The notes below the pieces were generated by a model that worked only from the letters and a program-made list of their open reading frames with translations, made no database searches and was not told the DNA's origin. Source: Azospirillum cavernae (GTDB lineage Bacteria > Pseudomonadota > Alphaproteobacteria > Azospirillales > Azospirillaceae). Taken from it: a stretch of DNA of 64,000 bases. Where the stretch lies: assembly GCF_003590795.1 (NCBI RefSeq), contig NZ_QYUL01000003.1, forward strand, positions 62,001 through 126,000, read 5' to 3'. The position numbers and the translations under genes are program-made. This document shows positions 17,254-26,802 of the stretch, in pieces. Position 1 is the first letter of the stretch; each line of letters starts with the position of its first letter.

Positions 17254-18372
17254 ATGCCCGATGGCGCCTGGAACGGCTGGCAACCCGGCGACGCGCCGAA
17301 ACGGTCGAAGGAGGCCGTGCTGTCCGTTGGCTTCATTCTGGCCAACCGCTTCACCCTGACGGCGCTGGCGACCTTTCTCGACGCCCTGCGGTTGGCGGCG
17401 GACGACGGCGACGGATCGCGGCAGATCCGCTGCCGCTGGACGATCATGGGGTCCGGGTCGGGAACCGAGCCGGTGCGGTCAAGCTGCGGCGTGTCCATCG
17501 CCCCGTGGGAAGCGTTCCAGGATCCGCGCGGCTTCGATTACATCGTCGTCGTCGGTGGCCTGCTGAATCCCGGCCCGCAATTGGACGCCGAGACCATCGC
17601 CTATTTGAAGGCCGCCGCCGCCGCCGGGGTGACGCTGGTCGGCGTCTGCACCGGCGGTTTCGCCTTGAGCCGGATCGGGCTGATGACGCGGCGGCGCTGT
17701 TGCGTCAGTTGGTATCACTACAGCGACTACGTCGAGGAATTCCCGGACGTCGAGCCGGTGGCCGACCAGCTTTACGTGGTGGACCGCGACCGCATCACCT
17801 GTTCGGGCGGGGCCGGGGTCGCCGATCTGGCGGCTTATTTGATCGAACGGCATCTGGGCCGGGCCTGCGCCCAGAAAACCATGCACATCATGCTGATCGA
17901 CAAGGCCCGCCCGGCGAACCAGCCGCAACCGCAGCCGCCCACCCACAACGAGGTGGTCAACGACCGGGTGCGCCGCGCCCTGCTGCTGATGGAGCAGCAT
18001 CTCGCCGACCCGCTGACGGTCGAGGACATCGCCCGCAAGGTCAACATCAGCACCCGCCAGTTTGAACGGCTGTTCCGCTTTTCCACCGGCATGAGTCCGA
18101 CCGCCTTTTACCGCGTGCTGCGCCTGCGCTACGGCCTCTGGCTGCTGCGCAACTCGACCCGCTCCATCACCGACATCGCGGTGGAGTGCGGATTCGCCGA
18201 TTGCGCCCATTTCTCCCGCCAATTCCGCGAGGGGTTCGGCGTGTCCCCCTCCTCCCTGCGGCGCGGCGGCGGCGAACCGGACGGCCTCACCTTGCCCAGC
18301 GACAGCCCGGCGGCCCTGCTGCGCGCCTTCGACCTGCGCGGCGCGCCACCGGATCGGCGGCTGTACGAGTGA
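17254..18372 (+). CDS. Second GlxA family transcriptional regulator (DJ-1/PfpI + AraC HTH)
   Basis: Paralogue of the preceding gene with 372 residues. The N-terminal PfpI-like domain starts VLSVGFILANRFTLTALATFLDALRLA and has VGVCTGGFALSRIGLM around the conserved Cys. The C-terminal AraC domain has LTVEDIARKVNISTRQFERLFRFSTG and SITDIAVECGFADCAHFSRQFREGFGVSP. It has a longer proline/glutamine linker (QPQPQPP) and C-terminal tail than the first copy. ATG 17254 is preceded by GGGGAG; an in-frame TTG at 17224 lies in the hairpin. It directly precedes soxBDAG, so regulation of sarcosine or dimethylglycine use is likely but not shown. Confidence 0.9.
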   Translation: MPDGAWNGWQPGDAPKRSKEAVLSVGFILANRFTLTALATFLDALRLAADDGDGSRQIRCRWTIMGSGSGTEPVRSSCGVSIAPWEAFQDPRGFDYIVVVGGLLNPGPQLDAETIAYLKAAAAAGVTLVGVCTGGFALSRIGLMTRRRCCVSWYHYSDYVEEFPDVEPVADQLYVVDRDRITCSGGAGVADLAAYLIERHLGRACAQKTMHIMLIDKARPANQPQPQPPTHNEVVNDRVRRALLLMEQHLADPLTVEDIARKVNISTRQFERLFRFSTGMSPTAFYRVLRLRYGLWLLRNSTRSITDIAVECGFADCAHFSRQFREGFGVSPSSLRRGGGEPDGLTLPSDSPAALLRAFDLRGAPPDRRLYE

Positions 18373-18507
18373 GGGTGTCGGTGAGCGCGTCAGCTTGAAC
18401 GTTCGCGACGGCGATGTCGCATTTGTTCAAATGGGTTGGCCGCTGCATTCTAGCGTTTCTACCCCGTTCCGCCGTCTACTGACCCTCGTGAAAAGCGCGA
18501 GGCAGGC

Positions 18508-19758
18508 ATGTCGAATTACTCGATCGTCTCACTGATCCGAAACGCGTTCTCGCACCACGAGCATTGGGGCCGCGCTTGGCGCGATCCGGCGCCGAAACCA
18601 GCCTATGACGTCGTCATCATCGGCGGTGGCGGGCATGGGCTGGCGACCGCCTATTATCTGGCCAAGGAACACGGGATCACCAACGTCGCCGTGTTGGAAA
18701 AGGGCTGGCTGGGCGGCGGCAACACGGGCCGCAACACCACCATCCTGCGCTCCAACTATCTGTGGGACGAGAGCGCCGCGCTCTACGAGAAATCCCTTCA
18801 GCTCTATGAGGGGCTGAGCCAGGATCTCAATTACAACACGATGGTCAGCCAGCGCGGCGTGCTGAACCTCGCCCACAATCTCCACGACGTGCGGGAAAGC
18901 GTGCGGCGGGTCAACGCGCTGCGCCTCAACGGCATCGACAGCGAATGGCTGACGCGCGAGCAGGTCAAGGAGTTCTGCCCGGCGATCAACATTGCGCCCG
19001 ACGTGCGCTATCCCATCATGGGCGGCACGCTGCAACGGCGCGGCGGCACCGCCCGCCACGACGCGGTGGCCTGGGGCTTCGCCCGCGCCGCCAGCGCGCG
19101 CGGCGTGGACATCATCCAGAATTGCGAGGTCACGGGCCTGCGCCGCGTCGGCGGCAAGGTGGTCGGGGTGGAGACCTCCCGGGGTTACATCCAGGCGGGC
19201 AAGGTCGGCGTGGTCGCCGCCGGTCATTCCAGCGTCGTCGCCGGGATGGCCGATCTGCGCCTGCCGCTGGAAAGCCATCCGCTCCAGGCGCTGGTGTCCG
19301 AACCGATCAAGCCGGTGCTGGATTGCGTGGTGATGTCGAACGCCGTTCACGTCTATGTCAGCCAATCCGACAAGGGCGAGCTGGTCATCGGCGCCGGCAT
19401 CGACTCCTACAACTCCTACGCCCAGCGCGGCAGCTTCCACGTCATCGAACACCAGATCGGCCCGTTGCTGGAGCTGTTCCCGATCTTCAGCCGCCTGCGC
19501 CTGCTGCGCCATTGGGCGGGCATCGTCGACACCTGCCCGGACGCCAGCCCGATCATCTCCAAAACCCCGGTCGAAAATCTGTTCATCAATTGCGGGTGGG
19601 GGACCGGCGGCTTCAAGGCGACGCCGGGGTCGGGGTGGGTCTTCGCCCACACCATCGCCCGCAACGAGCCGCACGTCCTGAACGCGCCCTTCTCGCTCGA
19701 CCGTTTCACGTCGGGCTATCTCATCGACGAACACGGCGCCGCCGCCGTGGCGCATTAG
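18508..19758 (+). CDS. soxB: Heterotetrameric sarcosine oxidase, beta subunit
   Basis: The beta subunit carries FAD and covalent FMN and oxidatively demethylates sarcosine to glycine. The 416 residues show the FAD loop [18 protein letters not shown] near residue 34, [17 protein letters not shown], and the [17 protein letters not shown] segment whose His is the usual covalent flavin site. The C-terminus has [16 protein letters not shown]. It heads soxB-D-A-G. The 135-base region before it contains ATTTGTTCAAAT (18421-18432, a perfect palindrome) and TGTCGCA at 18415, the same heptamer that is repeated before dgcA; an AraC-type activator site is plausible. Confidence 0.97.
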   Translation: MSNYSIVSLIRNAFSHHEHWGRAWRDPAPKPAYDVVIIGGGGHGLATAYYLAKEHGITNVAVLEKGWLGGGNTGRNTTILRSNYLWDESAALYEKSLQLYEGLSQDLNYNTMVSQRGVLNLAHNLHDVRESVRRVNALRLNGIDSEWLTREQVKEFCPAINIAPDVRYPIMGGTLQRRGGTARHDAVAWGFARAASARGVDIIQNCEVTGLRRVGGKVVGVETSRGYIQAGKVGVVAAGHSSVVAGMADLRLPLESHPLQALVSEPIKPVLDCVVMSNAVHVYVSQSDKGELVIGAGIDSYNSYAQRGSFHVIEHQIGPLLELFPIFSRLRLLRHWAGIVDTCPDASPIISKTPVENLFINCGWGTGGFKATPGSGWVFAHTIARNEPHVLNAPFSLDRFTSGYLIDEHGAAAVAH

Positions 19759-19771
19759 GAGGGTTTCCGCC

Positions 19772-20101
19772 ATGCTCCTGATCCATTGCCCCTGGTGCGG
19801 CCCGCGCGACGAGATCGAGTTCGCTTACGGCGGCGAGGCCCACCGCGTCCGTCCCGCCGATCCGTCCGCCTTGTCGGACGCCGAATGGGCCGACTTCCTG
19901 TTTCTGCGCGCCAACCCCAAGGGCGTTCACCGCGAACGCTGGGTTCACGCCCATGGCTGCCGCCGCTGGTTCAACGTGGAGCGCCACACCGTGACCCACG
20001 AGATTTTGCGGGTCTATCCCCCCGGCGCGGCAGCCGAACCAGACGCCGCCGTCGCCGAAGCCCAGCCGCCGCAGGCCAGCCAGCAGGGAGTCCGCTCGTG
20101 A
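19772..20101 (+). CDS. soxD: Sarcosine oxidase, delta subunit
   Basis: Small subunit (109 residues) that binds zinc. It begins MLLIHCPWCGPRDEIEFAYGG, where the CPWC pair and the later HGC (in HAHGCRRWFN) supply the metal ligands. RANPKGVHRERWVHAHGC is the strongly conserved core of SoxD. The C-terminal 20 residues are Ala/Pro/Gln-rich and weakly conserved. It lies 13 bases after soxB with GGAGG before its start, and its stop overlaps the GTG start of soxA (GTGA). Confidence 0.95.
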   Translation: MLLIHCPWCGPRDEIEFAYGGEAHRVRPADPSALSDAEWADFLFLRANPKGVHRERWVHAHGCRRWFNVERHTVTHEILRVYPPGAAAEPDAAVAEAQPPQASQQGVRS

Positions 20102-23100
20102 GCAACAGCCACCGCACCGCGTCGGGCGGCCGCATCGACCGGACCCGCAGCGTCACCTTCACCTTCAACGGCAAGAGCTATCAGGGCTGCGCAGGCGACA
20201 CGCTGGCTTCTGCCCTGTTGGCGAATGGCGTGCATCTGGTCGCCCGCAGCTTCAAATACCACCGCCCGCGCGGCATCCTGTCCGCCGGGTCGGAAGAGCC
20301 GTCGGCGCTGATCCAGTTGGAGCGCGGCGGCCACACCGAACCCAACCTGCGCGCCACCCAGATCGAGCTGTATGAGGGGCTGAGCGCGGCCAGCCAAAAC
20401 GCTTGGCCGAACGTGAATTTCGACGTCGGCGCGGTCAACGGCTTGCTGTCGAAGATCTTCGTCGCCGGGTTCTATTATAAGACCTTCATGCATCCGCAAA
20501 GCCTGTGGATGAAGCTGTATGAGCCGCTGATCCGCCACGCCGCCGGTTTGGGCAAGGCCCCGAAGGAGCCGGACCCCGACCGTTACGACAAGATGCACGT
20601 CCATTGCGACGTGCTGGTCGTCGGCGCCGGTCCCGCCGGTCTGACGGCGGCCTTGGCGGCGGCGCGCACCGGCGCGCGGGTGATTCTGGCCGACGAGCAG
20701 AACGAGTTGGGCGGCTCCCTGCTGACCAGCGGCGAAACGGTGGACGGTCTGCCCGCCGCGTCGTGGATCGCCAAGATCGAGGCCGAGTTGGCCGCCTGCC
20801 CGGAGATCCGCGTGCTGCGTCGGACCACGGCGGCGGGCTATTACGATCACAACCATCTGACCTTGACCGAGCGGCGCACCGATCATCTGCCGCGCGGCGC
20901 GGCCCCGCATCTGTCGCGGCAACGGCTGTGGAACGTCCGGGCCAAGCGCGTCGTGCTGGCGACCGGCGGCCATGAGCGCCCGCTGGTTTTCGCCGACAAC
21001 GACCGGCCGGGAATCATGCTGGCGGGCGCGGTGCGGACCTACGTCAACCGCTACGGCGTCACGCCGGGCAAGCGGGCCGTGCTGCTGACCAACAACGACA
21101 GCGCTTACGCCGCCGCGCTCGACATGCAGGCGGCGGGGATCGCGATCGCCGCCATCGTCGATGTGCGGACGGCGGTCAACGGACCCTTGGCGGCCAAGGC
21201 GCGGGCGGCGGGAATCACCGTGTTGGAAAACCGCGCCGTGGTGGCGACCGAGGGCGGCAAGCGCCTGACCTCCGTTGACGTCATGCCGCTGGCCGCCGAC
21301 GGCGGCGGCGTGGTCGGGATGGCGCGGACCAGCATCGCCTGCGACCTGCTGGCGATGTCGGGCGGCTGGAATCCGGCGGTGCATCTTTATTCCCAATCCA
21401 CCGGCAAGCTGCGTTACGACGAGGCGGCGGCCTGCTTCGTGCCGCACAAGGCGACCCAGGCCCTGCATTGCGCCGGAACCTGCAACGGACGCTTCGCGCT
21501 GCCCGATTGTCTGGCCGAGGGCGTGGCCGCCGGAACCGAGGCGGCGCGGGAGGCTGGCTTCACCGCCGACGCGCCGCTGCCCGTGCCGCGCGCCGAGGCC
21601 GACGCCGAGGAGCCGTTGCGCCCGCTGTGGGTGGTGCCGTCCACCCAACTGGTTGGGCGCGGATCGGGCAAGCATTTCGTCGATTTCCAGAACGACGTGA
21701 CCGCCGCCGACGTGCTGCTCGCCTCGCGCGAGGGCTATCAGTCGGTCGAGCATTTGAAACGCTACACCACCATGGGCATGGGCACGGATCAGGGCAAGAC
21801 GTCCAACGTCAACGCCCTGGCCATCCTCGCCCAGTCGCTCAGCGCGCCGATCCCGCAGGTCGGCACCACCACCTTCCGCCCGCCTTACACGCCGGTCGTC
21901 TTCGGGGCGCTGGCCGGGCGCGACGTCGGCGAACTGGCCGACCCGGCGCGGGTGACGCCGATGCACCGTTGGCATGTGGAGAATGGCGCGGTCTTTGAGG
22001 ATGTCGGCCAGTGGAAACGCCCCTGGTATTTCCCGCGCGCTGGCGAATCCATGCACGACGCGGTGAACCGGGAATGCCGGGCGGTGCGCAACGGCGTCGG
22101 CGTGCTTGACGCGTCGACTCTCGGCAAGATCGACATCCAGGGACCGGACGCGGCGATCCTGCTCAACCGCATGTACACCAACGCCTGGAGCAAGCTCGAC
22201 GTCGGGCGCTGCCGCTACGGCGTGATGTGCAAGGAAGAGGGGATGGTGATCGACGACGGCGTGACCACGCGCCTCGGCCCCAACCATTTCCTGATGACCA
22301 CCACCACCAGCAACGCCGCCAAGGTGCTGGATTGGCTGGAAGAGTATCTTCAAACGGAATGGCCGGATCTGCGGGTCCATCTGACCAGCGTCACCGAACA
22401 TTGGTCCACCGCCTCCATCGCCGGACCGAAGGCGCGCGACGTCGTGGCGGCGCTGGCCCCGGATTTGGATCTCAGCGCCGACGCCTTCCCCTTCATGGCG
22501 ATGAAGGAGGCGGTCGTCGCCGGGGTTCCGGCCCGCATCTTCCGCATCAGCTTCACCGGCGAATTGTCGTATGAGATCAACGTCCCGGCCTATCACGGCC
22601 TGCGTCTGTGGACGGAGATCATGAAGGCGGGAGCGCCGCATGGCGTCACGCCCTACGGCACCGAGACCATGCATGTGCTGCGCGCCGAAAAGGGCTACAT
22701 CATCGTCGGCCAGGAAACCGACGGCACGGTGACGCCGCAGGATCTCGGCATGGATTGGATCGTGTCGAAGCAGAAGGCGGACTTCGTCGGCAAACGCTCC
22801 TTCACCCGCCAAGACACCAGCCGCGCCGACCGCAAGCAGTTGGTTGGCCTGCTGACCCAGGATCCGACCATGGTGTTGCCGGAAGGCGCGCAGATCACGG
22901 CGCAGGCGGGCGGAACGGTTCCCATCCCGATGCTCGGCTACGTGACGTCCAGCTATTGGAGCGAGACGATGGGCCGTTCCATCGCGCTGGCCCTGATCGC
23001 GGGCGGATCGCGGATGATCGGCCAGACGGTTCATGCGCCGCTCGCCGACAAGAATGTGGCCTGCGCCGTCGTCAAGCCGGTTTTCTACGATCCCGAGGGA

Positions 23101-23118
23101 GTGCGCCTCCATGGCTAA
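20098..23118 (+). CDS. soxA: Sarcosine oxidase, alpha subunit
   Basis: Large subunit (about 1006 residues). The order is an N-terminal ferredoxin-like domain (VTFTFNGKSYQGCAGDTLASAL), an FAD/NAD-binding part (CDVLVVGAGPAGLTAALAAA near residue 172; VVLATGGHERPLVF), and a C-terminal GcvT-like folate domain (LGKIDIQGPDAAILLNRMYTN, then GYIIVGQETDGTVTPQDLGM), which passes the methyl carbon to tetrahydrofolate. I chose GTG 20098 because AGGGAG lies 7 bases upstream, it overlaps the soxD stop, and the length then matches the family. Longer in-frame starts lie inside soxD. Confidence 0.97.
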   Translation: MSNSHRTASGGRIDRTRSVTFTFNGKSYQGCAGDTLASALLANGVHLVARSFKYHRPRGILSAGSEEPSALIQLERGGHTEPNLRATQIELYEGLSAASQNAWPNVNFDVGAVNGLLSKIFVAGFYYKTFMHPQSLWMKLYEPLIRHAAGLGKAPKEPDPDRYDKMHVHCDVLVVGAGPAGLTAALAAARTGARVILADEQNELGGSLLTSGETVDGLPAASWIAKIEAELAACPEIRVLRRTTAAGYYDHNHLTLTERRTDHLPRGAAPHLSRQRLWNVRAKRVVLATGGHERPLVFADNDRPGIMLAGAVRTYVNRYGVTPGKRAVLLTNNDSAYAAALDMQAAGIAIAAIVDVRTAVNGPLAAKARAAGITVLENRAVVATEGGKRLTSVDVMPLAADGGGVVGMARTSIACDLLAMSGGWNPAVHLYSQSTGKLRYDEAAACFVPHKATQALHCAGTCNGRFALPDCLAEGVAAGTEAAREAGFTADAPLPVPRAEADAEEPLRPLWVVPSTQLVGRGSGKHFVDFQNDVTAADVLLASREGYQSVEHLKRYTTMGMGTDQGKTSNVNALAILAQSLSAPIPQVGTTTFRPPYTPVVFGALAGRDVGELADPARVTPMHRWHVENGAVFEDVGQWKRPWYFPRAGESMHDAVNRECRAVRNGVGVLDASTLGKIDIQGPDAAILLNRMYTNAWSKLDVGRCRYGVMCKEEGMVIDDGVTTRLGPNHFLMTTTTSNAAKVLDWLEEYLQTEWPDLRVHLTSVTEHWSTASIAGPKARDVVAALAPDLDLSADAFPFMAMKEAVVAGVPARIFRISFTGELSYEINVPAYHGLRLWTEIMKAGAPHGVTPYGTETMHVLRAEKGYIIVGQETDGTVTPQDLGMDWIVSKQKADFVGKRSFTRQDTSRADRKQLVGLLTQDPTMVLPEGAQITAQAGGTVPIPMLGYVTSSYWSETMGRSIALALIAGGSRMIGQTVHAPLADKNVACAVVKPVFYDPEGVRLHG

Positions 23119-23728
23119 CGCCGTTGACTTGCCGCGCGTCGGCGCGGTCGCCCGCTTCGCTTCGGCCTTCGCGGTTCCGCCCGACCGGGCGGGCGGCGCC
23201 TTGACCCTGGTGGAGATGATCCCGCCCGGTCAGATCAATCTGCGCTGCGACGGCCACGACCCGCGCGCCGCCCGCGCCGTCGGCGGGGTGCTGCAAGGAC
23301 TGCTGCCGGTGAACGCCAACACGGTGCAGTCCGCCGCCGACGTCACGGTGCTGTGGCTTGGCCCCGACGAATGGTTGATCCTGACCGCGCCGGGGCAGGA
23401 GGGCGCGGTGATGGCCCAACTGCGCGAGGCGCTGACCGGCCTGCACGCCGCCGTCACCGACGTCACCGGCAACCGCGCCCTGCTGCGTCTGTCCGGCCCG
23501 TCGGCGCGGGAAACCTTGCAAAAGGGCTGCACGCTCGACCTGCACCCGCGTGGTTTTCGTCCGGGGCAATGCGCCCAGACGGTTCTGGCGCGGGCCGGGA
23601 TCATCCTGCACCAGCGCGACGACGCCCCGACCTACGACATCCTGCCGCGCCGCTCCTTCGCCGAATATGTCTGGCTGTGGCTGTCCGACGCCATGGCCGA
23701 ATACAACGGGCGGGCGATCAGCGGGTAG
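23111..23728 (+). CDS. soxG: Sarcosine oxidase, gamma subunit
   Basis: Gamma subunit (205 residues) of the four-part enzyme. ATG 23111 (MANAVDLPRVGAV) overlaps the end of soxA by 8 bases. Characteristic segments are VTVLWLGPDEWLILTAPGQE, TDVTGNRALLRLSGPSARE, TLQKGCTLDLHPRGF and AEYVWLWLSDAMAEY. The fold is related to the GcvT C-terminal domain. It is the last sox gene and is followed by a palindromic repeat before sdaA. The one-carbon gene purU, often next to soxG in pseudomonads, is not here. Confidence 0.95.
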   Translation: MANAVDLPRVGAVARFASAFAVPPDRAGGALTLVEMIPPGQINLRCDGHDPRAARAVGGVLQGLLPVNANTVQSAADVTVLWLGPDEWLILTAPGQEGAVMAQLREALTGLHAAVTDVTGNRALLRLSGPSARETLQKGCTLDLHPRGFRPGQCAQTVLARAGIILHQRDDAPTYDILPRRSFAEYVWLWLSDAMAEYNGRAISG

Positions 23729-23745
23729 GGGTTTGAGCGCGGCTT

Positions 23746-23854
23746 GCCCCCTCCCCAGCCCTCCCCCGCGTTGCGGGAGAGGGAGCGGGCGTGGGAATTG
23801 ACAAAGGTCCAGGCCCCCTCTCCCGCGTGAGCGGGGGAGGGTCGGGGAGGGGGC
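23746..23854. repeat. Palindromic intergenic repeat, copy A
   Basis: This is an approximately 109-bp G/C element made of two facing hairpins. The first stem is CCCTCCCCCGC with GCGGGAGAGGG, and the second is CCCTCTCCCGC with GCGGGGGAGGG. The second is close to the reverse complement of the first, so the whole element can also fold as one long cruciform. Copies B (52194-52307) and C (57288-57395) have the same build. It fills most of the soxG-sdaA gap and may separate their transcripts. Confidence 0.85.
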
Positions 23855-23907
23855 CAGCGAATCTCCCTTTACCACCCGATCACAACCGACGCGCAAGGAC
23901 ATCGCCC

Positions 23908-25287
23908 ATGGCCGTCAGCGTCTTTGATGTGTTCAAGATCGGCATCGGCCCGTCCAGCTCCCACACCGTGGGACCGATGAAGGCCGCCGCCGCCTTCGTC
24001 GCCGGTCTGGCGGAGCGCGCCGACCCGGACGCCGTCCAGCGGGTGGCGGCGGAGCTGTACGGCTCGCTCGCCCTGACCGGCATCGGCCACGCAACCGACA
24101 GCGCCGTTCTGCTGGGGCTGCTCGGCGAATGGCCGGACACGGTCGATCCCGAACGGATCCCCGCCTTGGTCGAGGCCGTGCGCCGCGACCGGCGGCTGCG
24201 GTTGGGCGGTGGGCCGGACATCGTGTTCGAGCCGGAGCGCGACCTGTTGCTGCACCGGGGGGAGAGTCTGCCCGGCCACCCCAACGGCCTGCGGTTGACC
24301 GCTTTCGACGCGGCGGGGCGAACGCTCGACACCCGCGTGTACTACTCCATCGGTGGCGGCTTCGTCGTGACGGAGGAGGAGTTGCACCGCAACGAACCCT
24401 CGCCCGACGCGCCGACCCTTCCCTATGATTTCGGCTCCGCCGACGAGATGCTGGCGATGGCGCGCGACAGCGGGCGCAGCATCGCCGCACTGGTTCGCGA
24501 CAACGAACGGGCGTGGCGGTCGGATGACGAGATCGACGCCGGACTGCGGAACATATGGAGCGCGATGAAGGGCTGCGTGGCGCGCGGCATCGCCCAGGAC
24601 GGCGTGCTGCCGGGCGGGCTGAAGGTGCGCCGCCGCGCCGCCGCGCTTTACCGCGACGCCTGCGGCAAGGCGGAATCGGCGCTGCGCGACCCGATGGCGG
24701 TGATGGATTGGATCAGCGTCTACGCCATCGCCGTGAATGAGGAAAACGCCGCCGGGGGTCGGGTGGTGACGGCGCCGACCAACGGCGCGGCGGGCATCGT
24801 TCCGGCGGTGCTGCATTATTATGACCGCTTTTGCCACAACGCCAGCGAACGGGGCCTCTTCGATTTCCTGCTGACGGCGACCGCCATCGCCACGCTCTAC
24901 AAGAAAAACGCCTCAATCTCCGGCGCTGAGGTCGGGTGTCAGGGGGAGGTCGGGGTGGCCTGTTCGATGGCGGCGGGCGGCTTGGCCGCCGCGATGGGCG
25001 GCACCCCCGCCCAGATCGAAAACGCCGCCGAAATCGGCATGGAGCACAATCTGGGCCTGACCTGCGATCCCATCGGCGGGCTGGTCCAAATCCCGTGCAT
25101 CGAACGCAACGCCATTGGCGCCGTGAAGGCGATCAACGCCGCCCGGCTGGCGTTGAACAGCGACGGCCTGCACCACGTCTCGCTCGACAAGGTCATCCGC
25201 ACGATGCGGGAGACCGGGGCGGACATGCAGACGAAATACAAAGAAACCTCGCTCGGCGGGCTTGCGGTCAACATCGTCGAATGCTGA
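23908..25287 (+). CDS. sdaA: L-serine ammonia-lyase (iron-sulfur, single chain)
   Basis: Deaminates L-serine to pyruvate and ammonia, the exit of the choline/sarcosine route to central metabolism. The 459 residues begin [27 protein letters not shown], the universal opening. Cysteines for the [4Fe-4S] cluster occur in [19 protein letters not shown] and [19 protein letters not shown], and the C-terminal Cys (NIVEC) is the one that can cap the cluster in this family. ATG 23908 is preceded by AAGGA; upstream in-frame codons run through the palindromic repeat. It is followed by glyA 67 bases on, probably in one transcript. Confidence 0.97.
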   Translation: MAVSVFDVFKIGIGPSSSHTVGPMKAAAAFVAGLAERADPDAVQRVAAELYGSLALTGIGHATDSAVLLGLLGEWPDTVDPERIPALVEAVRRDRRLRLGGGPDIVFEPERDLLLHRGESLPGHPNGLRLTAFDAAGRTLDTRVYYSIGGGFVVTEEELHRNEPSPDAPTLPYDFGSADEMLAMARDSGRSIAALVRDNERAWRSDDEIDAGLRNIWSAMKGCVARGIAQDGVLPGGLKVRRRAAALYRDACGKAESALRDPMAVMDWISVYAIAVNEENAAGGRVVTAPTNGAAGIVPAVLHYYDRFCHNASERGLFDFLLTATAIATLYKKNASISGAEVGCQGEVGVACSMAAGGLAAAMGGTPAQIENAAEIGMEHNLGLTCDPIGGLVQIPCIERNAIGAVKAINAARLALNSDGLHHVSLDKVIRTMRETGADMQTKYKETSLGGLAVNIVEC

Positions 25288-25354
25288 CCGCCGGGGCTGG
25301 CCGGACGAAGGCCGCCCGATCCTCGCCGCCGACCACCATGAACAGGGAATCGCC

Positions 25355-26686
25355 ATGACCACCATCATCGCCGCCGCTCCCCCGTCCTTGACCTTCGGCG
25401 CGCCCGGCGCCGCGCTGCGCCGCGCCGATGAGGCGGTGTGGGCCGCCATTGGCCGCGAGCTTGGGCGGCAGCAGGACCAGATCGAGTTGATCGCGTCCGA
25501 AAACATCGTCTCCACCGCCGTGCTGGAGGCGCAAGGCTCCGTTCTCACCAACAAATACGCCGAGGGTTATCCCGGCAAACGCTATTACGGCGGCTGCGAG
25601 CATGTCGATTCGGTCGAGGCGCTGGCCATCGAACGGATTTGCCAACTCTACGGCTGCGGCTTCGCCAACGTGCAGCCGCATTCCGGGGCGCAGGCCAACC
25701 AGGCGGTGTTTCTGGCCCTGCTGAAGCCGGGCGACACCATTCTTGGCATGTCGCTGGCGGCGGGCGGGCATCTGACGCACGGCGCGCCGCCCAACCTGTC
25801 GGGCAAATGGTTCAACGCCATCCCCTACGGCGTGCGGCGCGACGACGGCTTGATCGACATCGAGGAGGTCGAACGGTTGGCGCGCGAGCACAAGCCAAAG
25901 CTGATCGTCGCCGGTGGGTCGGCCTATCCGCGCGTCATCGACTTCGCCCGCTTCCGCGCCATCGCCGACGAGGTCGGGGCCTATCTGATGGTGGACATGG
26001 CCCATGTCGCCGGGCTGGTGGCGGGTGGCGTCTACCCCTCCCCCCTGCCGCACGCCCATGTGGTGACGACGACGACCCACAAGACCCTGCGCGGCCCGCG
26101 CGGCGGCGTGGTGCTGACCAACGACGAGGCCATCGCCAAAAAGATCAATTCGGCGGTGTTCCCCGGCCTTCAGGGCGGCCCGCTGATGCATGTGATCGCC
26201 GCCAAGGCGGTGGCCTTTGGCGAGGCGCTGGATCCGGCGTTCAAGGATTACGCCCGCGCCGTGCTGGACAACGCCCGCGCCCTGTCCTCGGCCTTGCTGG
26301 CGGGCGGTTTCGACATCGTGTCGGGCGGCACCGACAGCCACATCGTGCTGTTGGATCTGCGTCCGAAGAACCTGACCGGCAAGGCGGCGGAAGCCAGCCT
26401 GGAGCATGCCGGAATGACCTGCAACAAGAACGGCGTGCCGTTCGATCCGCAAAAGCCGACCATCACGTCGGGCGTCCGGCTGGGCAGCCCGGCGGCGACC
26501 ACGCGCGGTTTCGGCGTGGCGGAGTTCGAGCAGATCGGCCATTGGATCACCGAGGTGCTCGACGGGCTGGCCGCCAGCAACACCGGAGACAACAGCGCGG
26601 TGGAAACGGCGGTGCGCCGCAAGGTGGGGGCGCTGTGCGAGCGGTTTCCCATCTACCGGACGGCGGCGGAACCGGCGCTCGTCTGA
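25355..26686 (+). CDS. glyA: Serine hydroxymethyltransferase
   Basis: PLP enzyme interconverting glycine plus methylene-tetrahydrofolate with serine. Here it would turn sarcosine-derived glycine and the methyl carbon released by SoxA into serine for SdaA. The 443 residues contain [28 protein letters not shown], the PLP-Lys in [16 protein letters not shown], and [20 protein letters not shown]. The N-terminus has about 15 extra residues ([17 protein letters not shown]) before the usual start. ATG 25355 has AGGGA upstream. A second housekeeping glyA presumably exists elsewhere in the genome. Confidence 0.97.
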   Translation: MTTIIAAAPPSLTFGAPGAALRRADEAVWAAIGRELGRQQDQIELIASENIVSTAVLEAQGSVLTNKYAEGYPGKRYYGGCEHVDSVEALAIERICQLYGCGFANVQPHSGAQANQAVFLALLKPGDTILGMSLAAGGHLTHGAPPNLSGKWFNAIPYGVRRDDGLIDIEEVERLAREHKPKLIVAGGSAYPRVIDFARFRAIADEVGAYLMVDMAHVAGLVAGGVYPSPLPHAHVVTTTTHKTLRGPRGGVVLTNDEAIAKKINSAVFPGLQGGPLMHVIAAKAVAFGEALDPAFKDYARAVLDNARALSSALLAGGFDIVSGGTDSHIVLLDLRPKNLTGKAAEASLEHAGMTCNKNGVPFDPQKPTITSGVRLGSPAATTRGFGVAEFEQIGHWITEVLDGLAASNTGDNSAVETAVRRKVGALCERFPIYRTAAEPALV

Positions 26687-26706
26687 CCACGCGCAAAAGG
26701 GACGGG

Positions 26707-26735
26707 CTGTCGCAATCATGCGGTGATCTGTCGCA
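26707..26735 (+). promoter_or_regulatory. AraC-type direct repeat upstream of dgcA
   Basis: CTGTCGCA occurs at 26707-26714 and again at 26728-26735, exactly 21 bp apart, or two helical turns in the same orientation. This is the layout bound by AraC-family activators, and GbdR-like regulators lie in this island. TTGACG at 26751 follows as a possible -35. The repeat's regulator is inferred. Confidence 0.55.
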
Positions 26736-26802
26736 GGTGAACAGGTTTTCTTGACGATCCGGTGACATCCTTTCTTCCATCGCCATTGAGAAGCGAGCCG
26801 CC

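Noticed and set aside
19786-20097. Longer N-terminus for soxA
   Set aside because: It would lie wholly inside soxD; GTG 20098 has a ribosome site and gives the normal subunit length.
20014-23112. 1032-residue open frame opposite soxA
   Set aside because: Composition is Arg/His/Gly-rich without motifs, while soxA on the other strand is a full family match.
23729-23907. Glycine riboswitch before sdaA-glyA
   Set aside because: The spacer is filled by the palindromic repeat and lacks the glycine aptamer core.
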